From positions 179,086,319 through 179,150,318 of the forward strand of contig NC_056523.1 of assembly GCF_019175285.1 (NCBI RefSeq): 64,000 nucleotides of DNA, given 5' to 3'. Within the stretch, counting starts at the first letter, position 1, and the number at the start of each line of letters is the position of its first letter. Both the position numbers and the translations under genes were made by a program. The notes under the pieces were generated by a model that worked only from the letters and a program-made list of their open reading frames with translations, did no database searches and was not told the DNA's origin. Of this stretch, positions 55,334 through 64,000 are shown piece after piece. This DNA comes from Sceloporus undulatus (taxonomy: Eukaryota; Chordata; Lepidosauria; Squamata; Phrynosomatidae).

Positions 55334-58300
55334 CTTTATTTATAAAGCACTGTAAATTTACACAGCACTGTACATACAATCTTTTAATTAGACAGTTCCC
55401 TGCCGTCAGGCTTACAATCTAAAAAGGCACAACACAAAAGGAGAAGGGAGTAGTGGTGGGGAAGGGGATGAGGTCCAGCAGTTCTTCTCTATCTCCAAAG
55501 CCCGGACCAAGGCAGATGGACTGGAGGGCTTGGCTTCTTAACGGATGGGTAAACCTTCATTTTGCCATTTTATATAAGGGACACCATTTTATTATACTAT
55601 ACCATTGTATTTAACTGGATTGAGCATTCATGGATTTTGATATCCACAGGAGGTCCTGGAACCAAACTCTAGCGGATACCAAGGGCCTACTGTAATAGCT
55701 ACAGCACACCTATGGTTAGTTCCTGATACAACCTTACTTCAGAACCTAATCAGCTAGTGGTCTAGCTTCAAGCTAGTGATGGAAGAAAGCAGAAATAAAG
55801 TAAGGGACAACTAATTCCCAGCAGCAATACCTGTTGCAACAAGGTGATTGACCAGAGTATATTTCTCGCCAGTACCCAACAGGGAGCAGGGAAACACAAC
55901 ACTGTGGAAGGGAACATTGTCTTTGGCCATGAAGTTATAAAGCTGGACCTGAAGAGAAAGAGGAGGTGGTTTACATAATATTAAGGCACAGTTCTGCTTT
56001 CACTTCACAACCACCCACTGCCTTTTGCCCCAATTGGTTGATAAGAAAATTTATTATAGTGATTTTTAAAATATGCCTGATAACAAGTAAACCTCCAAAC
56101 TAGGATGCTCATATGTGCTCTAACAGGAGACACTCTAGTTCCTGAATAAAACTGTATAAAACATTTGCCTGGATCCTTAAAGTTATCTCATGAGCCTTAC
56201 TCCCACTGACAGCTCCAATCATAGTAGGCCTACTAAATCAGTCATTAAGTAGTGAGATGAAATCTAGGTTGATCCCACTGAGTCAGCTTTAGTGGGGGCT
56301 GTTAATAGGATTCAGACACCTTAGTCTGTAGTGAAGGGAACCCGCTTCAGCTCTAAGATAATATCAGGATCCATATGGAAAGATGGTTGGGTTCCAAGCA
56401 GAAAGAGGCAAAGATTAACAAGCCTGTCACCTGCTCTGGGTTCTTCCACCATTTCTCCCATTGGTCAGTGTAATTGGCTGCAATAGACAGGTAACCAATG
56501 GGCGCATCAAACCAAACATAGAAAACCTGTAAAAATAGAAAGGAAGACAAAGTGATTCATTAGAAGAGAGGCATAAAAGTGCACATACAGACTAGAATAG
56601 TTAGTTTTGCAGGTTCACCATCTACTGTATGTTTCCTGGTCAGCATTTGGCTTTAAAATTTAGTCTCAATTTGAATCCTTAAAGGATGATGTCCAAACCA
56701 CTGGCACTTACTTTCTAAAGCAAGACTGCCCACAGCTGAATCCCCTTCCCTCCAATATCAACCACATAGATTAGACTAGTTGAAATTCTTCAGTGGTGGG
56801 CAGCTCATGAACAAAGAATATTTCAATATGAAGTTGAAGGCTTTCATGGCCGGCATCAATAGTTTTTTATGGGTTTTCCAGGCTATGTGGCCATGTTCTA
56901 GAAGAGTTTATTCCTGATGTTTCACCAGCATCTGTGGCTGGCATCTTCGGAGAATTAGCATTCACATTTCTACATTAAATGCTAGAGTTACACCACAGAT
57001 TTCTGGGGCTCAGAAATTAGAAGCAGCTTGTCAAATTAAAAACTCAAAAACCACAGGGTCTTGTTAAATGTTTTACAATATGGTATCCTGATGATGGGAG
57101 CATGTATTCACCTCCAATTACACACATCATTTTATAGAGTGTTCTGTTTGCTGTGAATAAAATATCTTTCCATTTTATGGATTTCCACCCAGTGATTTGG
57201 TAGTACAGTTACCTCTCCTAATTTGCAAATCTGAGATCTGCCCCCTCGAATATCTGTGGAGGGGTGACTTCTGCTATCTCCAATGGCATGCATGCCCAGC
57301 GGCACACCCCATTCAAGCCTATGAGGCTTGAACATGTGTGAACATCTGTTTTCACAGTGTGTGTACATGACCAGAACGGAACCCCCATGGAAACAGAGGG
57401 CCAACTGTATTTAATGCCATTTTTTTTTCTGATGAGATGATGAAATAAATTTGTAATATTTTAAGGGGGTAAACATTTCCTTTGAAAAATAAAGTTTAAA
57501 AGCCCCCCCCCCCCCCTAAAAAAAATTGCATTAAGTAGGTCAGATAAGAATTAGAAAGCATTTCTTCACTGGGAAGTGCTTTATACAATTATGAATGCTA
57601 CCAAAAAGGTGATTATTTTCCAAAACACTCTGTAATGGAGGCACAGAACAAATAGCCTGTTTGCAATGCCTCCATAGCACTAGGCTTTATATCTGCTGGA
57701 ACTCCTATTTCCTACTCGTCTGTTCCCTAAAAATAGCAAAGATTTTTCTGTAAAACCTCACAGCCCAGAGAAAAAAATGAACACACATCAACATCACAAA
57801 AGGACCACAATGCCTTGGGATCCCTACTCTGGGATCCATGCTCACCTTATCACGGAAACCATCCAAGGGAACTGGTGTGCCCCATTTCAGGTCACGGGTG
57901 ATACAACGTGGCTTGAGGCCATCGCGGATCCAAGAACGGGTGATGTATCTTGCATTGGGGGTCCAGTCTCCTGCAGACTGGGACAATGCCAGCCACTTCT
58001 CCAGGCTCTCTTCCAGCTGATGGTGGAGAGAGCAGAGAATGTGAATAGGATCCCGGCATGTTGTGGCAGAATCTGGCAAGTATTCTCACTGGTAACAACT
58101 CTAGTCAGGGAATTTGTCACATATGTCTTGCTTTATCCTTCTTTGCAAGAGTCACTCCCTCCAAAAGTAAGGTAAGCATATTTTTTCCCCATCAAAAACC
58201 ACCTTCCTCAGGAGTAATCTGTTAGGAGCCACATGTCAGTGGTGGATGGGGCACAAGCCATCAGTGGGAAAGAGTGAGCCAAACACAGGCAAGCCCCTTT

Positions 58301-61300
58301 CTCTATTCCCCTCAACCTGCTGTTTCTACCCACCTAGTAAAAGTGGAGAGTGCTCACCACTAAGGAGAGTAGAAATACAAGGAAGACCCACCTTGGGCAA
58401 GTCCAGGAAGAGATGCTGGGACGATCTCACCACAGGTGTCCCTTGACAGACTTTGCATACTGGTTTCTAAGAGGAGAAATAAAAGAAGCTCAAGCCCCAG
58501 AAAATATGCTATGTTTGAAGTTGCATGAATTCCATACACAGGATCATCACATGACACAATTGTGGTGAGTTATGATGAGAAACATAACAGAATTAAAAAT
58601 AAAATAAATACATAATATGAAAAATAAAAATAAAATAAAACATAAAATATAAAATATACGAAATATATAAATATACAAATATCAAAATAAAACATTAGAA
58701 ACAAATAAAAATAAAGGGAAATATAAACAAAACAAAGCATATAAAAGTATGAATTATTATAATAAAATAAAATAAAATATAACATATAAAGTAATATAAA
58801 AATAGCATTTTTTAAAAAAAAAAGTCTTTGGACCATAGACCAATTCTGTTTGAAACCCAGTTTGAGTGATTTGGTGATTTTAGAACAGAAATTGCTTTTG
58901 CTGAAAATGTCAACCACTTAACTGAACAGGAAAACCAAAGAAATAAAAATAAATTATGAAATTAAAATAAAACAAAATTTAAAATAAAAATAAAAATAAA
59001 AACCAAAATAATGGGTCCCTTTCTGGGAGAAATGCAGCACAGAAACAAAATGAATAAAATTAATAAAACTGAGGAAAAGAAAAAGTGCTGAGCGTAGTTT
59101 TTCTTCAGGCAATGGTACCTTAAGTTCAGTGGCATTGATCAGTTTGCCACATTTGTCACACTGGTCCCCACGGGCCTCTTCATAGTTGCAAAAGGGGCAG
59201 GTGCCTTCCACAAAGCGATCAGCCAGGAAACGCTCACATTTCTCACACTTCAATTGATCTACCGTCTCAGTCAGCAAGAAGTTGTTCTCCAGAAGGCGCT
59301 GGAAGATGTCCTGGGCTATCCTAAGAAGGGAAAGAAAGGGCATTTAAGAGGAAGGAGTATCCTCGGATCTTTTTAAGCATCACAACACCCAATCTGTGCC
59401 AATTTATAACCCCAGGCATTCACTACATGTCTACTCATTAAGGCATGGGAGATGAACTCTGGGCCCAATACTTCACATCCACTTACCACTGAGCAGGATG
59501 TGTGTGCAGTTGGTGAAACAAAGGCCTGAAACAGAAGGGCCACAAAAAGCAGCTTCTGGCCGTTTTGGGGTCATGGCATTGAGATGATGCACACTGCAAA
59601 GTGACCAGAAGCTGCTTTGAGGCCGCCAAAGGCAGCCTGAAGCTACTAAAAAACGAATGGAAAAAAACTGCTCCTGGTGGCAGCTGTCATAGGACTATGG
59701 CAGTGACCTGCTTTGAGAGCGGGCTGTGCGGTTGCCATCGTTCTGGCCCAATTGTGGCTGGAGTGGCCAGAGGCCGCTCCTTGCCACCCATCTGCTTTGG
59801 GCCTGAACTAACAACTCAAAACTGCTTCCTTTGCCTGGAGCTTGTCAATCAGCCATGCAGAATCCATGATGTGGACCATCTGATGACCTCTCTCACCTGC
59901 TACTATCACCATAGCCTCTATACTATAGTGACACACTAGTAACCACTGTACAAGTTTATTCAGAAGGAAAGAATTTGCACCCAACCCATCTTGTGCAAAA
60001 AAGGCCTCCAAAAAGGTCTCAGTGATCTCCTAACTTGGCAAGGGGATGTTCACCAGTAATCATTCACTTATCTCTCTCTGTCATTTCAGAACCAAAACAA
60101 ACAAAAACTTAAAAGCTGCAACATACATGACCATAGCTTGCCACAGCTGAACAGTTATAGCCAAATCTGCATGACTCTTGTGTGAGACAACAGCTGTGGT
60201 TCAAACTGAGCACTAAGGGCCCAAACAGACAGGCCAAAATTAAAGCTGCTTCGGGTCACTTTGGAGGTATGCTGTTTAAATGCTGCATGTGTCCCAACAG
60301 GCCAGAAGCCATGCCAAAGCCTTGCTCCAGTCCTAAGGACTGGAGCACAGCTTTTGTGCAGCTTCTGACCTCTTAAGAGGCATGTGTCATTTAGACAATA
60401 TACTTCCAAAGTGACCCGAAGCAGCTTTATTTTGGCCTGTCTGTTTGGGTCCTAGGTTTCCATGAAAAGACAGCACATATAAAACATAACACTTCAAGCT
60501 TTGGTGCCAGTATGTTTGACTGGCAGATTTTTATCAGTCCTCTGCAGACCAAAACTGTGGGCAAATCAGTCAGTCTTTTGTCTGTTGCCTAAAGATCTTA
60601 TCTCCAAAATACATTTTTTGATGTTGTCAAGACAGGAGTTGCAGACAACGAACCTTATAGCTGTTATAAAGCTAAGACAACATGAAGGTTGTAAAAAAGA
60701 TAGTAGGGCTACAGCAGCTACTCTTGTCCCTATTTCCAAAATGATCATTTCTTGTCAGCAGTACTTACGTTGTTTGTTGGGGTGTTGTGGTGCGGCCAAA
60801 GAAGTCAAAGGAGATATTGAACCACTTGTAGATCTGGTCATGGACAGTATAGTACTTATCACAGATCTGCTGTGGTGTCAGCCCTTCCTCCATGGCCTTT
60901 GTCTCTGTTGCGGTGCCATACTCATCTGTACCACACAAATACAATGTGTTCCAGTTGCGCAGGCGACAGTACCTGGATGGAAAATTGGAACAACAGAATG
61001 AGGCAGGACGCTTATTATTGCCCCATGAGAATATTATGTGATCCCTCTGTGTATCAAACAGACGATGTCTCTGTAGTGGACTACAGATCTTATATGTTCG
61101 GTTCTAAAAGGCCTCCTATCTTGGGAGAGCCATTACAGTTGTCACTTTGTACCTGCGGGGCTGTGGGGGATCCATTCCAGACCCCCTCCCCACAGATAAC
61201 AAAAAACGTGGGAGCTCAAGTCCTGTTGTTTTCCATGCCACATGCACGTGCTTCTATTAAAAACAACAGGACTTGCCATTTGCGGAAGTTCAAAAAAAAA

Positions 61301-62971
61301 GAGCCCACTATACTAGACATAGAGACAATGAGGCTATATGGACTGGCTCAGTATAAGGCACCTTCATATATTTTGTTTTAACTTGTATGGTAAGTCACTT
61401 TGGGTTCCATTTTGGTAAAAAGGCAGGATCTACAGTAAATCAAATAAATACACAAAGATCCCCAAATTAAATTAACAATGCAGCCCCATTTTCTGCAGTG
61501 ATAGGTGAGTAGACTAGGTGGTCCGGAAGGCCCCTTCAAGCTATATTTATCTATGATTGTTTCTTTAATAAGTATGGCTGACCCTAATGGTTCCTACTCC
61601 TTATAACTATATTTACGCTGGAATTCTACAATCTGCCAAAAATCCAAGTTGCAAAAGAGAAGAGATGTCAGCTCTTTACACAAGCCATAAAAAGTGATAT
61701 ATACAATTCATATTGTGGGCTTTTGCTAATGGAAATTTCAAAAATTAAACTTACCTGGCAAAGGTATCAGCACTGAGGACACAGCCAATGATATTTCCAA
61801 GGTGAGGCACATTATTGACATAGGGTAGTGCACTCGTGATCAGCACGTTCTTCATGCCTTCCATAGGCAGTCTGAGAAGATGAGGTAAAAGAAGTTAACT
61901 GAGATGTCAAGAGAGGGCACTGTGGTTCACTAGAATGACACGGAGGCCCAATAGTGGAAGTGGCTGCCATGTGTGCTTTGTAGGGTGCTAGGACATGGAA
62001 CAGGGAATCTCCTGAGGATCTTAGGTTTCAGGCAGACTCCTAAGGGAAGATATAGTCTTCCAGAGTTTGCGATAGCATCTACTACGCATAGTTCCAGTCT
62101 GCACAATGACCCCAGTAGGTTGGGGAGCCATGATAGAGCAGGGGTAGGCAACTGTGGAAGGTTACTGGGCTGCATTAGCCCCCTAGGAGACCTTGGGGAG
62201 ACTCACCTGTTAAAAATGTTTTTTTTAAAAGAAAAATGCTCCCAAATGCATCTACAAGATATAGGGCCATTTCCACCATGTTTTAGATTTCAAAAAAGGC
62301 CTCTCCTGGTTTTAAATTGTCCCAGGTGTACAAAATGTGGTGGAAATACATCTTGTAGCCACTAGTAAATATTTTGGAACATTCTGGGGCAACAACAATA
62401 ATAAAATTATTATTTTTAATTATGTTTTTTTTTATTCCTGGGGGCACAGGGTGACTGTAGTCCAGGTGGAAATGCCATCAATACCTTCTAGAATGCATTT
62501 GGGGACTTTCTCCAGGGGAAAATTGAAAATTTTGAAGAAAAACTTTTTGGCAACTTTTTTAAACACTTGGGGGGCCCTGAAGGATTACAAAAACATATGG
62601 CCCATGGGTGCACTTTGGCTACACTTAAAATAGAGGATGGGACCTCCTGCATTATGTACAATGTCATATTATAAAGAGTTAGAGGTTAATGACTAACTGT
62701 AACACAAATGTCAATGTTGATAATTTGAGGGAGAAATTTATTTTGCTTAAGTTCAGAGAGGATTTAGGCAAACCAGTGGGGAAAGCAGATGTTATTTTAT
62801 TTAACAGTGGGGAAGACTGCTATTTTCACTACAGAACTCCAACTCTGCAGATACTTACACAGGCTGCTGTGGCTTCCAAGGTTTGGGTAGGCTAGCTGGC
62901 CCTCTGCTCCAAACTTCTGCAATGACTGCAATCTCTTCTTCAGAGAGATGGCACTGAGCTGATTCTTCTTC
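43171..62971 (-). CDS. MARS1: Cytosolic methionyl-tRNA synthetase, 5' part missing
   Basis: Sixteen minus-strand exons join in phase: 62971-62859, 61871-61755, 60972-60769, 59320-59119, 58466-58392, 58016-57846, 56526-56431, 55948-55831, 53842-53629, 51206-51075, 50361-50257, 49977-49794, 47084-47013, 45538-45512, 44055-43987 and 43293-43171. They give 673 residues plus stop, matching about residues 225-900 of the 900-residue human enzyme. The N-terminal GST-like part lies beyond the right edge. The product charges initiator and elongator tRNA-Met with methionine and sits in the multi-tRNA synthetase complex. Class I signatures are PHLGN (HIGH) and KFSKS (KMSKS), with CxxC zinc knuckles between. 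Every junction has GT-AG ends and compatible phases. Confidence 0.97.
44545..44805. mobile_element. DNA-transposon-like fragment with palindromic interior
   Basis: CAGTTGTCCATGTCTGTTTG at the left, then GAATCCCCTCCCACCCTGG and, inverted, TAGGGTGGGAGGGGCC. No right end is identified. MARS1 intron. Confidence 0.4.
45285..45400 (-). mobile_element. 5S-headed SINE, tail and middle only
   Basis: TCCTTCAAACTGCCTGTTGA, TTAGGCAAGGAACCTTCAGA and GTTTGCCAGTT match the tail and middle of the 51825 copy; only GTACTAACCAG of the 5S head remains. Confidence 0.6.
46625..46862. mobile_element. Tigger-like MITE in MARS1 intron
   Basis: TA flanks both sides. The left end TAGTCAGCCCTCTGTATCCA pairs with the right end GTGGATACCCACTG. 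The interior ATATAAGGGACACCATTTTA is shared with the element at 55186. Confidence 0.72.
47575..48998 (+). mobile_element. CR1 LINE, 5'-truncated, 3' end intact
   Basis: Translation gives CR1 reverse-transcriptase blocks ([31 protein letters not shown]) and the C-terminal stretch [18 protein letters not shown], then [20 protein letters not shown] and [12 protein letters not shown]. The 3' end reads GGACTGGATGGCCCTTG and closes with two ATGATTCT-type 8-mers, the CR1 hallmark. Several stops and frame changes are present. It lies in the MARS1 intron between 47084 and 49794, antisense to the gene. Confidence 0.9.
49100..49545 (+). mobile_element. L2-type LINE 3' end
   Basis: A decayed coding end is followed by a T-rich 3' UTR and GTATAAATATTTAATAAATA. 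Lies just 3' of the CR1 copy in the same MARS1 intron. Confidence 0.6.
49794..53842 (-). CDS. MARS1: MARS1 KMSKS exon and anticodon-binding domain
   Basis: Exon 53629-53842 contains [19 protein letters not shown], the KMSKS loop in the same KFSKS form as human, then [20 protein letters not shown]. Exons 51075-51206, 50257-50361 and 49794-49977 encode the helical bundle: [40 protein letters not shown] and [20 protein letters not shown]. The last exon ends GHQIGT. Confidence 0.95.
51825..52030 (-). mobile_element. 5S-rRNA-headed SINE
   Basis: On the minus strand, CTGTCTGATCTTGGAAACTA, AGCAGGGTGAGCACCAGTTA and GTACCTGGATGGGAGATCAC follow the internal promoter half of vertebrate 5S rRNA closely. 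After it come a middle part and the tail TTGCCATAAGTCAACAG and ACTTGAAGGGACA, which resembles the tail of the tRNA-headed SINEs. It is not a 5S gene, as the 5' third is missing. MARS1 intron. Confidence 0.8.
52205..53215 (-). mobile_element. Penelope-like element with GIY-YIG remnant
   Basis: A minus-strand frame (52552-52854) reads [20 protein letters not shown], then [20 protein letters not shown] and [10 protein letters not shown], the GIY-YIG endonuclease end of a Penelope-like ORF. The two outer ends are inverted copies of one motif (TCTTGTAGCATCTTCAAGAC at left). Degenerate fossil in a MARS1 intron. Confidence 0.65.
53340..54420. repeat. Two copies of an unclassified interspersed repeat
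   Basis: Copy A (53340-53590): CTCAACCTCCTGACGCAAAG, CCAAAGTCTGGGACCAGCC. Copy B (53940-54420): AGGGAGGTAGTTCCAGAACT, CATATAGGGCTTTACAGGTC and AAAACCAGCACTTTG. Both share a GTGGTGGAACAGA / GCGGTGGGACACAGAGAGAA block. I recognise the wording as a common lizard repeat but cannot place it in a clade. MARS1 exon 53629-53842 lies between the copies and is not part of them. Confidence 0.5.
54422..54593 (-). mobile_element. tRNA-headed SINE copy
   Basis: TGCCTTTAAGTCGTTTCCAA, GAGAGAGTGTGACTTGCCCA and GGTCACCAGTGGGTTTCCAT; reverse complement of the reference, head truncated. MARS1 intron. Confidence 0.75.
55186..55692. mobile_element. Tigger-like MITE split by a retroposon
   Basis: CAGTCGGCCCTTGGTATC and its inverse GATACCAAGGGCCTACTG are strong inverted ends. 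The interior (TATATAAGGGACACCATTTT) matches the 46625 copy. A 268-bp insertion sits at 55283-55550 between two AAACCT repeats. MARS1 intron. Confidence 0.8.
55283..55550 (-). mobile_element. Retroposon inserted into the Tigger-like MITE
   Basis: It opens with a (TTA)n run, then TTTATAAAGCACTGTAAATT and CACAGCACTGTACATACAAT. AAACCT flanks it at 55277-55282 and 55551-55556. The stretch before the MITE at 38165 (CACAGTGCTGTACATACAAA) is the same family. I cannot name it beyond a LINE/SINE tail with ATT repeats. Confidence 0.7.
55831..58016 (-). CDS. MARS1: MARS1 catalytic core, second half
   Basis: Exon 57846-58016 reads [20 protein letters not shown] and [17 protein letters not shown]. Exon 56431-56526 reads [20 protein letters not shown]. 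Exon 55831-55948 reads [20 protein letters not shown], ending [16 protein letters not shown] and FMAKDN are invariant landmarks of class I MetRS active sites. Confidence 0.95.
56829..56955 (-). mobile_element. Penelope-like terminal fragment
   Basis: GAGTTTATTCCTGATGTTTC and CATCTGTGGCTGGCATCTTC are the reverse complement of the terminus seen near 3660 (GATGCCAGCCACTGATGC). MARS1 intron. Confidence 0.6.
57205..57412. mobile_element. Tigger-like MITE, diverged
   Basis: CAGTTACCTCTCCTAATTTG at the left and AGAGGGCCAACTG at the right are imperfect inverted ends flanked by TA. MARS1 intron. Confidence 0.55.
58392..59320 (-). CDS. MARS1: MARS1 zinc-knuckle (connective peptide) exons
   Basis: Exon 59119-59320 encodes [14 protein letters not shown] and then CEKC, CPFC and CDKC pairs. 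Exon 58392-58466 adds KPVCKVC and [14 protein letters not shown]. Four CxxC pairs are present, as in metazoan MetRS, where they bind zinc and shape the insertion over the active site. The 652-bp intron between the two exons is an unusual AT-rich expansion. Confidence 0.95.
58590..59020. repeat. AT-rich (AAATA)n-like expansion in a MARS1 intron
   Basis: Two blocks of A/T-only or nearly so runs (58590-58830 and 58940-59020) built from AAATAAAATA words, with a small mixed-sequence island between. They fill most of the short intron between the two zinc-knuckle exons. No LINE tail is recognisable. Confidence 0.7.
59522..59815. mobile_element. DNA-element-like repeat in MARS1 intron
   Basis: AAAAGCAGCTTCTGGCCGTT faces CCAGAAGCTGCTTTGAGGCC in inverted orientation, and TGGCAGCTGTCATAG and AGTGGCCAGAGGCCGCTCC follow. 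Family unknown. Confidence 0.4.
60214..60457. mobile_element. Second copy of the GGCCAAAATAAAGC foldback MITE
   Basis: GGGCCCAAACAGACAGGCCA and TTTTGGCCTGTCTGTTTGGG bound the same interior as the 39927 copy (CACTTTGGAGGTATGCTGTT; CCAGTCCTAAGGACTGGAG). MARS1 intron. Confidence 0.78.
60769..62971 (-). CDS. MARS1: MARS1 catalytic core, first half (HIGH motif)
   Basis: Exon 62859-62971 carries the linker [20 protein letters not shown] to WKPQQPV. Exon 61755-61871 reads [20 protein letters not shown] with the PHLGN form of the HIGH motif, which contacts ATP. Exon 60769-60972 reads [20 protein letters not shown] and [19 protein letters not shown], part of the methionine pocket region. The phases carry codons split across all three exons. 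Confidence 0.95.
61132..61310. mobile_element. Tigger-like element fragment
   Basis: ACAGTTGTCACTTTGTACCT, GGGGATCCATTCCAGACCCC and GTGGGAGCTCAAGTCCTG are a known end and interior for reptile Tigger-like copies. The right end is unclear. An internal inverted repeat (AAGTCCTGTTGTTTTC / AAAACAACAGGACTT) is present. Confidence 0.5.
62140..62640. mobile_element. hAT-like element remnant
   Basis: CAGGGGTAGGCAACTGTGG is a common hAT terminus, and GGCCCATGGGTGCACTTTGG fits the opposite side. The interior is AT-rich with no recognisable transposase. MARS1 intron. Confidence 0.45.
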
Positions 62972-64000
62972 CTAAGAAGATAGACAAAAACAAACTTTTA
63001 AAATTGCAGGACAGGCTTCCCCCCTCTGCCCATTACCCCAAACCTACAAGCCACACAGGGACTGTGACAATCTCTATGCAGAAAAGATGCTACAATCCAG
63101 AACAGCAACTGCAGCACCAAAGCCAAGAGGTGGTAACCTTCACCTCGCAATGTCTTCTCTCCAGACATGGTAAATCTGTGCTAGAAAGTTAAACCAACCA
63201 CATAAATGAGCCTAGAACAGGAAATATTATCTACAGCCAAGGGCTGACATTCTTCCACACCATAATATTTCTGAATAGAACTCATTACCCAACACAGAAC
63301 TGAGCCAATGACCTAAGCATTCTCCTCTTGGACAGAAGACAAAGCAGTAGACCTATTTATCAGCTATAATATTTCAGGCAGTTGGTAAATTAAGAGAGGA
63401 GTCTGAACACTAAAGATACAGAGAATAAGTGCCTGCCTTCTCTGAAACACCAGATTTCCATTTGCCACTTCTGGTCTGGGGTAAACTAGATACAGTACTG
63501 CCTTGCTATTACTTCTCTTTGTAAGATCTAAGAACAACCTAGGTTTCACAGATATATCTAAAAACATGGATCAAATATTTTTGAAGAGTAGCACTGTTGA
63601 AGCAGTGGTGTTTCAGAGCTTTCATGCTCTCCCCTCCCACTTCCACACATGAGAACTTGTTATTCTTCGTTAATTATTCTTTATTTTGCATTAGACACTT
63701 ATATTTAAAGGAGCTATGCAGCAGCAGGAGAAGTGTACATGTCAGTTCATCCCAAGCACTAAAAAATCTTGTGCAGCATTCTCCACCTCAATGCAAAAAA
63801 AGGTTAAGCAAGTAAACCAATGTCACAGCTCATGCTTATAAAAAATCAGTGCTGAAGAAATTTTCCTTTGCAAGAATATCTAAGAAGAATGCAATGCAAC
63901 TAAAGATTTCTCTGCACTTACAGTTGTTTGCTAAAATTCCTTGAAGGAGAATGAATGGGGTCATTTCCAACAGTTTTATTACAGTTATGAATCAAGAGAT
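62972..64000. other. MARS1 intron to the window edge
   Basis: No further MARS1 exon is found up to 64000. The missing upstream coding sequence (GST-like domain) should lie to the right. No repeat is recognised. Confidence 0.55.

Noticed and set aside
58570-58917. 115-codon frame rich in Tyr/Phe/Leu
   Set aside because: It is the translation of an AAATA-type low-complexity tract on the minus strand.

Overview
The window is vertebrate nuclear DNA, almost certainly from a squamate reptile and most likely an iguanian-type lizard. It has long introns and U2-type splice sites. It carries a mixed repeat load of L2, CR1 and RTE-like LINEs, Penelope-like elements, tRNA- and 5S-rRNA-headed SINEs, and many short hAT-, Tigger- and foldback-type DNA transposons. 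The species call is an inference from repeat content; no database was searched.

Three protein-coding genes are supported exon by exon, in the order MBD6 (minus), DDIT3/CHOP (plus), MARS1 (minus). This matches the MARS1-DDIT3-MBD6 neighbourhood of human 12q13.3, read in the opposite direction. MBD6 is 3'-truncated by the left edge: five coding exons between 713 and 12231 give 723 codons, and a probable first exon lies in a CpG-rich block near 23.0-23.3 kb. DDIT3 is complete. It has a CpG-rich promoter at about 28.8-29.5 kb, a leader exon ending at 29507, a 48-nt exon 2 (33404-33451) and coding exons at 39093-39236 and 41657-42079. MARS1 is 5'-truncated by the right edge: sixteen coding exons between 43171 and 62971 give 673 residues from the linker before the catalytic core to the stop. 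DDIT3 and MARS1 converge tail to tail, and MBD6 and DDIT3 diverge.

The strongest biology is at DDIT3. Exons 1 and 2 splice to make a 41-codon upstream ORF ending ILIHHHT, the counterpart of the mammalian CHOP inhibitory uORF. The promoter holds an ATTGCATCAT C/EBP-ATF composite site, an AP-1 site 12 bp further on and a full palindromic CRE. The amino-acid-response and translational-control apparatus of CHOP is therefore visible in this reptile. MARS1 charges tRNA-Met and DDIT3 responds to the integrated stress response, so the pair is topically related, but nothing in the sequence shows co-regulation.

Between the genes and in the introns lie a nested L2 insertion (18.2-21.3 kb), a four-copy tandem array of a hAT-type MITE (23.5-24.1 kb), a 76-86 bp minisatellite (24.3-24.85 kb), an inverted pair of 255-bp TA-flanked MITEs around the DDIT3 coding exons, a 31-bp-arm hairpin in DDIT3 intron 2, and a CR1 copy in a MARS1 intron. 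A 10-base N gap sits at 38010-38019.
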